The notes beneath the pieces were generated by a model. It ran no database searches. It was given only the letters and a program-made list of their open reading frames with translations, and was not told where the DNA came from. This document shows positions 1-6,929 of a stretch of DNA of 11,053 nt, in pieces; positions within the stretch are counted from its first letter, which is position 1, and each line of letters begins with the position of its first letter. Made by a program: the position numbers and the translations under genes. Origin of the DNA: Ectocarpus siliculosus (Eukaryota > Sar > Phaeophyceae > Ectocarpales > Ectocarpaceae); NCBI GenBank assembly GCA_000310025.1, contig FN649052.1:1-11053 (forward strand). Direction: 5' to 3'.

Positions 1-145
1 CCCCGACCATATGTTGATTGGTAGGCTTGTTCATCCCTCTGCACAGGATCATGACGGCATATCCAATCTCCCATCTTGTCGTGTTAGTCAAGAAAAGATG
101 ACTTCCGACTATTCCCTGGTAAAGTTTCTTGTCCTCGTCACTTAA
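1..145 (-). pseudogene. copia RT, continuation in a shifted frame (partial)
   Basis: From TTA at 145-143 a different minus-strand frame (codon starts one base off the main frame) is open to the window edge. It reads LSDEDKKLYQGIVGSHLF and then LTNTTRWEIGYAVMILCRGM. This is the usual RT-to-RNase H connection of copia elements (YRxLVGSLLYL...TRPDIxYAV...L.R.M). The preceding RT frame reads NARLYI-stop over the same place. The junction sits in CTATATATTTAAG, an AT-dinucleotide run, and a gain of two bases there would explain the shift. The segment is cut off by the window start, so RNase H is expected further left. Confidence 0.8.
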
Positions 146-1161
146 ATATATAGTCTAGCATTCTCCGGCTCTTGTTCAATTTCTGGCCCGCATCCTGGAG
201 TCGCCGCTGATTTGCAGTCCTTCATTTGATACTTGTCCAGAATGTTCATCACATATTTGTGTTGGCTCACTGCGATTTCTCCGTCGCTCTGAGAAATCTC
301 CATCCCTAGTAGTAGTTCCGCTGGTCCTCCGTCCGTCATCTTGAATTTGTCCGATAGTTGTTTCTTCAAATCTTGAACCACGCTCGGTGTCTTTCCAGCT
401 AGTGTGCAGTCGTCCACGTACACACATAGTATCGCATATGTCGGTCCAGCACCGTACACATATACGCACGGGTCGCTCAGTAGAGCAGTAAACCCGATTT
501 CTTTTATTCCTTTGGCAAATACGTTGCCGAAGTTCCAAGGGCTCTGCTTCAATCCGTATAAGCTTTTCTTGAGCTTCATCACCAGCGGTAGTCCCGTCAC
601 TTCATCCATTATTTCGTATCCTTTAGCTTGACGAACATACACTTCTTCTTCCACTTTACTCTGAAGAAATGCAGTCACCACGTCCGTCGTTTCCACAACG
701 TATCCTCTTTCCGCTGCAATTGCCATTAAGACCAGCTGTGAGCTAAATCTACTCACAGGTGCGTAGGTTCCTCCACAGTCGATGCCATGCCGTTGTTCCC
801 AGCCTTGGACGATGAGCCTTGCCTTCATAACTCCGGTTGCTTTCATCTTGTATAACCATCTCGATCCAATGGGTTTAGCTCCAGGAGGTAGACTCTGAAT
901 TGGAACTAGATCCGCCACATCATGATCTTTCAGGCTTCTCATCTCCTTGTCCATAGCTGCTTTCCATTGATTGGCATCCACAGACCTCATGGCTTCTTGA
1001 TATGTAGTGGGTACAAGTATAGATGCTGGCGGCCGGACAGGTTCTCCGGCTGATGGATTCTTGATTCTTATATCTTGGTCTTGGTCGACAAAAGTCGCTA
1101 GTTTATTCCATGGCGATAGCCTCCGTAGCTCCGCTTGCTGCCGTTTGTTGTTTGTTGATTG
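142..1161 (-). pseudogene. copia reverse transcriptase (RVT_2), inactivated
   Basis: The open frame continues without stops from just after TAA 1164-1162, so the RT is not limited to the ATG at 990. The stretch VPTTYQEAMRSVDANQWKAA matches the usual lead-in to copia RT (TYxEA...W..AM..E). Then come KPIGSRWLYKMK, KARLIVQGWEQRHGIDCGGT, DVVTAFLQ with the first catalytic Asp (codon 684-682), KKSLYGLKQSP, SDPCVYVY, YVDD (420-409) with the two other catalytic Asp residues, LLLGMEIS and the TPG motif. Both metal-binding motifs are intact. The frame ends at TAA 144-142 by a frameshift, not at the natural end: the homologous protein resumes in another frame (see 1-145). The protein would copy the element's RNA to cDNA in virus-like particles. 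Confidence 0.9.
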
Positions 1162-2544
1162 TTAAATATCCGTATTCCTTCCGCTGCTTTGCAAGTGCAT
1201 GCGGGGTATAATTCCTTGTACTTGTTCTTGTTCTTGCTCATATTTCGAATTATCTTTCATTTCCCCCTCGTTTCCGGGTATGTCGACATCCGAGGAAACC
1301 GATAATTCGTTTTCCGGTTCATAGTCGCATAGTTCCTCAATGGTCGGTATGACCGGCGGCATGGCCGCGTCCATTGGTTCGACGAAAGTCACGTTTCTCG
1401 ATGGAATGATGAGCTTGGTATGCGAATTATAAATCCGATAAGCGTTGCTGTTGGGGCTGTACCCAACCAGTATTCCGGGCCAAGCTCGATTTGCAAGCTT
1501 AGACTTGTATGTTTCGACGTGTACGAACGCTGACGATCCGATAAAATAGTATCCATTTCGCCTGTTTCCGCCGCTGCTGCTGTAGTTCCGTGTAGGAGCT
1601 CGGCCACTCCCTGAATACAGCTCCGGACAGTTCCGTTGAACATGCCCCAAACGGTGGCAGTTGTAGCATTCCACCGCATCTCTGTTGTATGGAGGCGTCG
1701 AATAACCTCCATCTCGGCGTCTTGACTGACGGGGTGCTTCCGTTACGGCTGAATACCCCGCGTCACGAGCAGAACTCCTCCTATCCTTAAATGTCGTGAT
1801 GGCGCCATCTTTACGGTTTCGATTGCACCACATGTTCCGCGCCGTTTGAGTGATGTCTGCCAGATCGTTGTACTCATTCCTCGAACTAGCATGGTACCGA
1901 ATCAAGTGGTACTCCGCTGGCAGTCCTTGTAGTATGATGTCCCCAAGTTTCTCATCGGTGACGGTCCCTCCGATGAAGCGAAGTTGCTCCGCGAGATGCC
2001 AGACATGGGTGATGAATATGTCTGGATCAGTACCAGTTCGCATGGTAGCTGATTCCAATTTTCGTTCCAGGTTTCTCCGTCGGTGTTCATCGGCAGGTTG
2101 AAATTTAGATTCCAGCTCCTTCCAAACAGCTAGTCCGCTGCCACTCGATTCATCCACAGGCGCGTGTCGCCGTAACACATATTTAGCTGGCCCAATCAAT
2201 ATGTGATAGATGATATTGAATAGTTGAGAATCGGCTTCCTCAAATTCGTCCAGCTCTTGCTGGTTCACGATAGAACGGGAACGTCCGATTGATGATGACC
2301 GTAGAGCTGTTCGTCTCGTTCGTGTTTTCTGTTGGCCTTGCGAAGAACGCTTCCGTGGTAGTTGCTCCTTGTACAGACGAACGATGGTCTCAGCTTGAAC
2401 AGCGAGTCGTTCAGCAGTATCCGATGCGTCTTTCATCGCTCGTGTGATGGTCTTCTGTTCTTCGTCAGCATCAGTAAGCACTTTGCGGGCGAGTGCCGCC
2501 TTTTCTTGAGCTTCCACAGATGCTGACTCCGCTGAACGCAGCTG
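1162..2544 (-). pseudogene. copia Gag (core and zinc knuckle) fused by deletion to integrase C-terminus
   Basis: The open frame follows directly from the TAG at 2547-2545, with no new ATG needed. The Gag core covers roughly 2260-1820 and includes LAVWKELESKFQ, RRRNLERKLES, DIILQGLPAEYHLI and ITQTARNMW, as in the UBN2/retrotran_gag family that packages element RNA in virus-like particles. A CX2CX4HX4C zinc knuckle (CYNCHRLGHVQRNC, 1668-1627) follows, set in an R/S/G-rich region. About 27 codons later the protein becomes FIGSSAFVHVETYKSKL...GILVGYSPNSNAYRIYN...SRNVTF (about 1545-1384), the typical end of a copia integrase. The DTG/DSG protease, HHCC finger and D,D-35-E core that should lie between are missing, so the join at about 1545-1590 marks an in-frame deletion. 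Beyond it lie an acidic linker and a short EQEQEQ repeat. The frame ends at TAA (1164-1162). Confidence 0.85.
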
Positions 2545-2844
2545 CTATAGAGCTTCTTGGTATGCAGAGTCCTGGTCATCACGGTCTCCAGTGTCTTCGT
2601 GATCTTCATGTTCTTGGTCTCCTCCATCTTCATCTCCATCATCTTGATCACCGCCATCGTTTTCGTCGTGTAGTTCATAGATAGGAGTAGGGCGCCAGTT
2701 CTCCCCTAGTAGTTTGTTGATGTTGGGCCGATACAAGGCCAATGTCCTCCTTGTCGTGTACTTCCACTCTGGATACTCCGTATCCCTGCCGCTGAACTTA
2801 TGCAGGCTCCTCAGCAGTTGGAAGTGCTTGCTGTCTTGGGCCAT
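2545..2844 (-). pseudogene. copia Gag, N-terminal part, ended by in-frame TAG
   Basis: This frame begins with MAQDSKHFQLLRSLHKFSG and is closed after 99 codons by TAG at 2547-2545. The next codons (CAG CTG CGT) continue in the same frame into the rest of Gag, so the stop interrupts one gene rather than ending it. The first 50 or so residues (KFSGRDTEYPEWKYTTRRTL, then NKLLGENWRP) resemble the start of copia-type Gag proteins, where a short KFDG..FxxWK motif opens the domain. Residues from about 60 to 95 are a low-complexity run of D, E, G, Q and H, which is unusual in this family. It looks like an expanded acidic linker coded by GAT/GAG-rich DNA. The 13-A tract at 2912-2924 lies in the leader. 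The start codon is the first ATG in the frame and fits the family start. Confidence 0.8.
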
Positions 2845-2911
2845 GGTCGATCCTTGTGGGTACTGGTGCCAGGTGCTGATGCCGAGGCTCTTCTTCCAGT
2901 AGTTTCTCCCG

Positions 2912-2924
2912 TTTTTTTTTTTTT
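2912..2924 (-). other. 13-A homopolymer in the gag leader
   Basis: Thirteen T on the plus strand, which is A13 on the element's sense strand, 68-80 bases upstream of the gag ATG. It is the longest homopolymer noticed in the window. It could be a slippage product, a protein- or ribosome-friendly leader segment, or an old poly(A) junction. Nothing else in the sequence decides between these. Confidence 0.5.
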
Positions 2925-2955
2925 ATTCCCTTGAATTGTTCCTCCGTCATATTCC

Positions 2956-2997
2956 TTGCTCAAATGTTGAGGCTTCTTGCTCAGATGTTGAGGCTTC
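2956..2997. repeat. 21-bp tandem duplication (2 copies)
   Basis: Two adjacent 21-base units, 2956-2976 and 2977-2997, each reading TTGCTCARATGTTGAGGCTT plus C. They differ by one base (A/G at the eighth position). They lie in the presumed leader or LTR of the copia element, upstream of gag on its strand. They are too short to say more. Confidence 0.8.
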
Positions 2998-3136
2998 CTT
3001 TTCCAGAACTTTACTATTCCTTGTAATGTCGACTTGAATTGCTGATGCAGGTGGCCAAACCTGGCACAATTCTTGTTTCTGCGCGACCTCCGGTGCTCAG
3101 AGTGGCGTACTTGTCGTCGTTCGAGCTCGGTTTGTA

Positions 3137-3496
3137 TTCCAGCGACACCCTATTTGTCGAAGTGCTGTCCAAGTTACCAGCTTCCTTCAGGGTTCGGGGA
3201 AACTCTTTTCGAACAGCTCTCTCGATATTTTCCAGCGACACCCTATTTGTCGAAGTGCTGTCCATGTTACCAGCTTGCCTTCAGGGTTCGGGGAAACTCC
3301 TATGACGTCGAACTGCTCCTTTTCGTGTCTCGAACAGTTCTTGTCTTCCACCGCGATCCTATTGTGAAGTGCTTGCACAAGTTACCAGCTCTCTTCAGGG
3401 TCCGGGGAAATGTCGTACAGTCCCTTCTTTCTCGCGCAACCCTTTTGTGAAGCGCTGGCCAATCCACCAGCTTAAACTTCAGGGTTCGGGGGAAAA
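3137..3496. repeat. Four-copy degenerate tandem repeat (~70 bp unit, ~90-115 bp period)
   Basis: Copies lie at about 3137-3205, 3230-3299, 3346-3410 and 3431-3496. Each has the same ordered parts: TTCCAGCGACACCCTATTTG (or diverged), GTGAAGTGCT-like, GTTACCAGCTT and TTCAGGGTTCGGGGAAA. The first two are almost identical (a few changes and one extra base). The last two are more diverged, so the array aged unevenly or spread from the left. Spacers also share CGAACAG-TCTC-like text. The block lies 290-650 bases upstream of gag on the element strand. Repeated blocks of this kind occur in LTRs or leaders, where they may act as promoter or enhancer elements; that role is inferred only. Short open frames across the block on both strands are by-products of the repetition. 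Confidence 0.8.
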
Positions 3497-3499
3497 TTC

Positions 3500-4500
3500 C
3501 AACTGCAGCTTTCCGTGTCAGACTAGTGCGTAGTGTGACTGCTGAGTTCTTCGGCTTAACGGCTTACTTCCTGAGATGCGTATGTGTGCCGGCAACCCAC
3601 TCGGTGAGACCTTGATGGTTGATGATAAGACTTATCTCTAGTCTTGGCTGAATTTCCTTCTGCTGCTGATGATGCAGCTCCTCCTTTCTCTGTAGATGCA
3701 GTGACTCCTGCTGCTCTCGATGAAGGAAATTTGTTGCCCAACACCTAGCTCCTTATTAACGTAGGGTGGTCCGCAGCCGCGCTGTCTACTCTGTCAGGAC
3801 GTAGACCCGCGCCGATTGGACATCTTCTTCTACCGGTGGGGTTCTCGCGTGGTTGTGACGGGATCAGCGTCACCAATTCCACCGAGACGTTGTGTGAATT
3901 TAGCCGGATCAGGACTCAAATTTCACCGACCGCAGTTCTCGATTACACGGGTTGGGAATCGCGCTCGCTCCACCCCCGCCGCTTTACTGCCCGTAGGGAT
4001 TATCGCTCACCCGAGTGTATAGTGTGTACAGGCTATAGACTCGGTTTGGTGGCGTACCTGCCTGCCGCGTGACCTTATCTCGGCGCAATAATTTAAATTT
4101 TGTCAGCGGAGAGGTTGCCACTACACAGAGCCGATACTCACGGCAGGACTTTCCTGACGGCGTGTACGGGGTGAAATGATCACGCTCCCGCTGGCCTACG
4201 ACTTACCGGTCACGGGGTGAGTGCCCTCAATGCCCGTCCGGTCCTTGCTGCTTCAAGTCTTCGTCTAGCGTGAACACAGTTGTTAGACTTGTATTCCGCC
4301 GAGCAGTCTCCAGCCCACTCCCGGGGGTGCTTGTTCAGCGCAACAGGTCTGCAAATCCTGCTGCCACTGGCCGTACTATCTTGTCTCCTCTGCTGCTGAT
4401 GTAGGCGGTCTTCAGTCCTCGCTGTTTCGCTGATCTCGCGATGACGAAGGTCTTGCTCTGCCGAGGCCTCGTTGATTCTTCAGACACCAGTTAGCGTGCC
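3500..4500. other. Stretch with no supported gene (possible LTR or old repeat)
   Basis: Open frames here are short (under 80 codons) and show no known motif. An AT-rich island (AATAATTTAAATTTTG, 4088-4103) stands out in otherwise GC-rich DNA and could be promoter-like on either strand. The 5' LTR of the copia element should lie somewhere between about 2870 and here, but I found no convincing tRNA primer-binding site and no second LTR for comparison. Confidence 0.4.
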
Positions 4501-4580
4501 ATCCATGTAGAAATGTGTCGTGTCGAGGTGCCCTGTACCCAAGGGTCGTGTCTGCAGGCGGTTAAGCCTATGTGCAGTTC

Positions 4581-4652
4581 CAGACAGTGGTCTGTGTGAT
4601 GTGCAGACCGAAGTCTGTGTAGACCGAAGTCTGTTGAGGCAGTGACCGAAGT
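4581..4652. repeat. Array of four CAGAC-N4-GTCTG mini-hairpins
   Basis: Four small stem-loops lie in 72 bases. The first is CAGAC-AGTG-GTCTG (4581-4594) and the second CAGAC-CGAA-GTCTG (4604-4617). The third is AGAC-CGAA-GTCT (4621-4632) and the fourth GAC-CGAA-GTC (4643-4652). Read on the minus strand, the last three have the form C-TTCG-G, the very stable cUUCGg RNA tetraloop. The second and third form a 16-17 base direct repeat. The stems are short (3-5 bp), so a folding calculation is needed. The array could equally be a simple tandem duplication. Confidence 0.6.
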
Positions 4653-4838
4653 CGATGTTGTTTCTAGATGCCGCTTTTGGGACTTGTACTTTCTTTCTTC
4701 TTCAGCGTACTTGCAGAGGTGAGGTGTTGAGCAATAGTTGGGGAGTGAACCCGGTGGGGCTCGCAACACCTCGTCATCTCGCTACAATTACAATCCTCTG
4801 CTCAACCATCAATTCATTCGTGAGCTCCTCGCTAGAAC

Positions 4839-5585
4839 TTGTCACACATGTTACGTTTTACCAAACGTCACATATCACACCGCATGTACGTATCATTGCA
4901 TACAGCAATCATACAGCTGCATCTATTCTACTACACACATCCTACAGCAGTAATGCGCTGTAATTCAACAGACATCCTTCCCAGGAAGCACTGCAATCTG
5001 CTCAAGAGCATGGACACGCGACTTGACCGAGAGAACAAGGACGAGCAGGGTGTCATCGACGACCTTTGCGACTTGGTCAAAAATATGTCGATGCCGACCA
5101 GCGTTGCGCGATCTGCGAGCTCTAGGTCCATGCCGCGAGTGTTGATGGAAAACTTGTGTGTCGAGAAGAGTGCAGGGCTCTCTGAGCAGGACCTCCGACA
5201 GGCATTTCAGACGTGGCTTACTGTGGAGGACGACCCCAACGTGAAGGAAGATGAGGTCGCGTTGGAACTGCAGGAAGTAGAGAAGGACATAGCTGGCTTA
5301 CAAATTGACGATGACGTATCGAGTGACGAGGAGGACGGCGACAGCAGGCCGGAGTCGTGTATTACCTCGTCCCTCTCAGAGGCCGAGGTCCACTCTCGTT
5401 TCGAGGAGCTTCGCTCGTACCTGTATGCGAATGGAAAGGGGGGCGAGTACAGCGAGACGCAGCATCTTCTTTCGAAGACCGTGCATTCGTTCACTCATGA
5501 GACTCAGGTTAAGCGTAGAGCGAAGCCGAGGGGAGAGGTGCAGGGAACTCTTCGCGATATGTGGAGGGAAAAGCCGTCAGGGTAG
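4839..5585 (+). CDS. Open frame, possible C-terminal remnant of a pogo/Tigger-type transposase
   Basis: The frame is open for 248 codons, unusually long for chance. The first 45 or so residues look non-coding. Protein-like sequence begins near CNSTDILPRKH (about 4959), which resembles the C-x-x-H-T-G-I-L-P motif near the end of pogo/Tigger DDE transposases. A good ATG context is at 5010 (AGCATGG), which would give 191 residues; a splice acceptor (CTTCCCAG, ending 4982) is also possible. Numbered from 4839, there is a charged, probably helical stretch (112-150, GLSEQDLRQAFQTWL, ALELQEVEKDI). Then come an acidic cluster (156-168), a basic KRRAKPR patch (225-231) and a C-terminal QGTLRDMW that resembles a PCNA-interacting (PIP) box. 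Acidic tails and a PIP box are known for pogo transposase. No DDE catalytic part is visible upstream. The family call is an inference; it may be an unrelated nuclear protein exon. Confidence 0.4.
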   Translation: MSHMLRFTKRHISHRMYVSLHTAIIQLHLFYYTHPTAVMRCNSTDILPRKHCNLLKSMDTRLDRENKDEQGVIDDLCDLVKNMSMPTSVARSASSRSMPRVLMENLCVEKSAGLSEQDLRQAFQTWLTVEDDPNVKEDEVALELQEVEKDIAGLQIDDDVSSDEEDGDSRPESCITSSLSEAEVHSRFEELRSYLYANGKGGEYSETQHLLSKTVHSFTHETQVKRRAKPRGEVQGTLRDMWREKPSG

Positions 5586-5723
5586 CTTGCTCTGTTTGAA
5601 ACAATAATTTGAAGTGTCTCTCACCACATCTTTGTTGGCAGTACACTTCAGGCGGCGCCAGCATGCAACAATATAGTGTACTACAATACTGCTGTGTACT
5701 GCTGCACGTGCTCGGTTTTCAAA

Positions 5724-5761
5724 CCATCTCAATATAAATATACTAATTTTAGTTGAGATGG
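5724..5761. repeat. 9-bp perfect inverted repeat around an AT-rich loop
   Basis: CCATCTCAA (5724-5732) and TTGAGATGG (5753-5761) are exact reverse complements separated by 20 AT-rich bases (TATAAATATACTAATTTTAG). The loop contains TATAAATA, a TATA-box-like string, but no gene starts at a sensible distance downstream. It may be a tiny foldback remnant. Confidence 0.6.
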
Positions 5762-5892
5762 ATCGACGAACAATAAGGTGCTGAAATTTCGTACTGCCCT
5801 TTCCTATCAATAGCCGAGTCGTTTGAGCTACAGCATGCCTCGATCGGCCCCGGGGTTGGCGAGTTATCGTCCCCGGAAAATTAAGGACAAAA

Positions 5893-5946
5893 CCCGCTTT
5901 AAGGACGCTTTTTTTGAAGAAAAACCATCTGCGTCCTTAAAGCGGG
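5893..5946. repeat. 16-bp perfect hairpin with a nested A/T hairpin
   Basis: CCCGCTTTAAGGACGC (5893-5908) pairs perfectly with 5931-5946. The 22-base loop contains TTTTTTTGAAGAAAAA, which can itself fold. TTAAGGAC occurs once more just outside the left arm (5881-5888). A perfect 16-bp stem is very unlikely by chance, so this is a recent inverted duplication, a foldback/MITE core or an RNA hairpin. If transcribed on the plus strand, the T run lies in the loop and not after the stem, so it is not a simple terminator. Confidence 0.8.
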
Positions 5947-6097
5947 GTCGACTGTACACGAACAGAGCTCGCTGTCGTTCTACAATATTTCCCAAACAGT
6001 TCTCTTTCGGCTTCCACTCCTACCAACGAAGAGTCCACCGTCCCGGTGCCGAGCAGTTCCTCCGGCACCCCGAGAGAGCCCTCAGTCACTCAAGGCA

Positions 6098-6430
6098 TTA
6101 ATAGGCTTGACCCGCCGGTCCAGCAGGCTTTGCGGGTGGCCCCATACGACATCGCCAACCAAAGATAATTTGTGCCCAGTAGCGCATATAGCGGACCTCC
6201 GGGTATGCGAGGTGCTGAGTGTCGTACTCGTCATCCGCCAAGACCACATCCCTGGGCCTTTGAAGAAGACCATTAACTCTTCCGCGGGCGATGAAACGGG
6301 CCTTAGGGCAGCTGTAACGACAACCTCCGCCGTTTCTTACAGCGCGGTTGCCGAGCTTTCTCGCCGCCAGCCGAAGAAGTGTACCGCGAACACGGACGAC
6401 GACGTCGGGGGGTAAGCTAAATGTAGACAT
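6098..6430 (-). other. Weak open frame, unrecognised
   Basis: This is a minus-strand frame of 110 codons from the ATG; the frame is open back to a TAG near 6482. Its middle (GRVNGLLQRPRDVVLADDEY, then YPEVRYMRYWAQIIF) looks more protein-like than its neighbours, while the end is a P/A/G-rich tail. I do not recognise a family. The length is within what chance allows in GC-rich DNA, so it may be a decayed fragment or nothing. Confidence 0.15.
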
Positions 6431-6630
6431 GCGAAGCGTACGGAAAAGGATGTCGGGAGCAAACCTGCGCCTGTGACCGAGCTACGGTAGCAATCTAAAA
6501 CCCTCCTCAGTCTGACGAAGCAATCACCAAGCGAGAAAAGCGGTGATGGCGGGTGTCGGTGGAACATGTGTAACGGAAAGAGAGGCTCTGATTTGGGGGG
6601 GATCCCGTGACTTGAGTGGGTCTATCTAGG

Positions 6631-6666
6631 CATGGGCTTGTGGCAATTCGTGGCCACAAGTCCATG
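6631..6666. repeat. 14-bp hairpin (one G:T pair), 8-nt loop
   Basis: CATGGGCTTGTGGC (6631-6644) pairs with GCCACAAGTCCATG (6653-6666), with one G:T position, around the loop AATTCGTG. The inner eight pairs (CTTGTGGC/GCCACAAG) are perfect. No gene or T tract follows closely. This may be a foldback remnant or a structured RNA element. Confidence 0.7.
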
Positions 6667-6885
6667 GTTGTGTGTATAGGAAGGAAGTCACGCTTTCCAG
6701 AATGATTACCAAAAGCTACCGACCTGATGGTAGCAGCCTCTCGATCGGTACCGAGTTCGAAGATGCGCGCTTGAACAGCGGTAGAGAAAGCCTAGAAGGA
6801 GGCTTGTGGAGCGTGGAGAAGGTTTCCAGTCGTGGATACGGTATGCACTTTGATTATTTCTGAGCACTGGATGCCAACAGGGAGT

Positions 6886-6911
6886 GAGCTTCGTGGGGCA
6901 GCACGAAGCTC
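6886..6911. repeat. 10-bp perfect hairpin, 6-nt loop
   Basis: GAGCTTCGTG (6886-6895) and CACGAAGCTC (6902-6911) are exact reverse complements around GGGCAG. It ends 18 bases before the ATG of the 282-codon open frame at 6930. If that frame is transcribed, this stem would sit in its leader, where it could hinder ribosome scanning. Confidence 0.7.
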
Positions 6912-6929
6912 GAGACAAGGGGTTCTGCA

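Larger units (their letters stand above)
1..2844 (-). mobile_element. Ty1/copia LTR retrotransposon, degenerate and internally deleted (incomplete at window edge)
   Basis: One minus-strand reading frame (codon starts at positions divisible by 3) can be followed from the ATG at 2844 down to 142. It carries Gag, a CCHC zinc knuckle (1668-1627), the C-terminal module of a copia integrase (from about 1545) and an RVT_2-type reverse transcriptase (YVDD at 420-409). Integrase before RT is the diagnostic order of Ty1/copia as opposed to Ty3/gypsy. Two in-frame stops (2547-2545 and 1164-1162), one frameshift near 146-153 and a deletion of protease plus integrase core show that this copy cannot make a working polyprotein. 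RNase H and the 3' LTR would lie beyond position 1. The 5' LTR should lie to the right of 2844, but its ends cannot be fixed because its partner is outside the window. Confidence 0.93.

Noticed and set aside
176-2101. Frames overlapping the copia polyprotein on either strand
   Set aside because: They are shadows of the gag-pol frame with no family motifs of their own.
3014-3450. Repeated peptide frames (DSTSTNRVSLE and others)
   Set aside because: They are translations of the tandem array on both strands, not genes.
2850-4500. Primer-binding site and 5' LTR ends of the copia element
   Set aside because: Strings ending in CCA followed soon by TG exist on the plus strand (for example 2870-2876), but none matches a tRNA 3' end convincingly and no second LTR is in the window.
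4680-4725. Micro-exon between TTTCTTCTTCAG and GAG/GTGAGG
   Set aside because: Good splice-like strings, but no coding frame on either side to join.
5639-5701. CAGTACAC ... GTGTACTG as pogo-type TIRs next to the 4839 frame
   Set aside because: Short imperfect arms only 50 bases apart, no TA target duplication, and no matching end on the left of the open frame.
5823-6101. 92-codon plus-strand frame
   Set aside because: It is built across the 16-bp hairpin and shows no protein motif.
6540-6592. C/D-box snoRNA-like signals (GTGATGG and CTGA)
   Set aside because: The C box is imperfect and there is no terminal stem or guide evidence.
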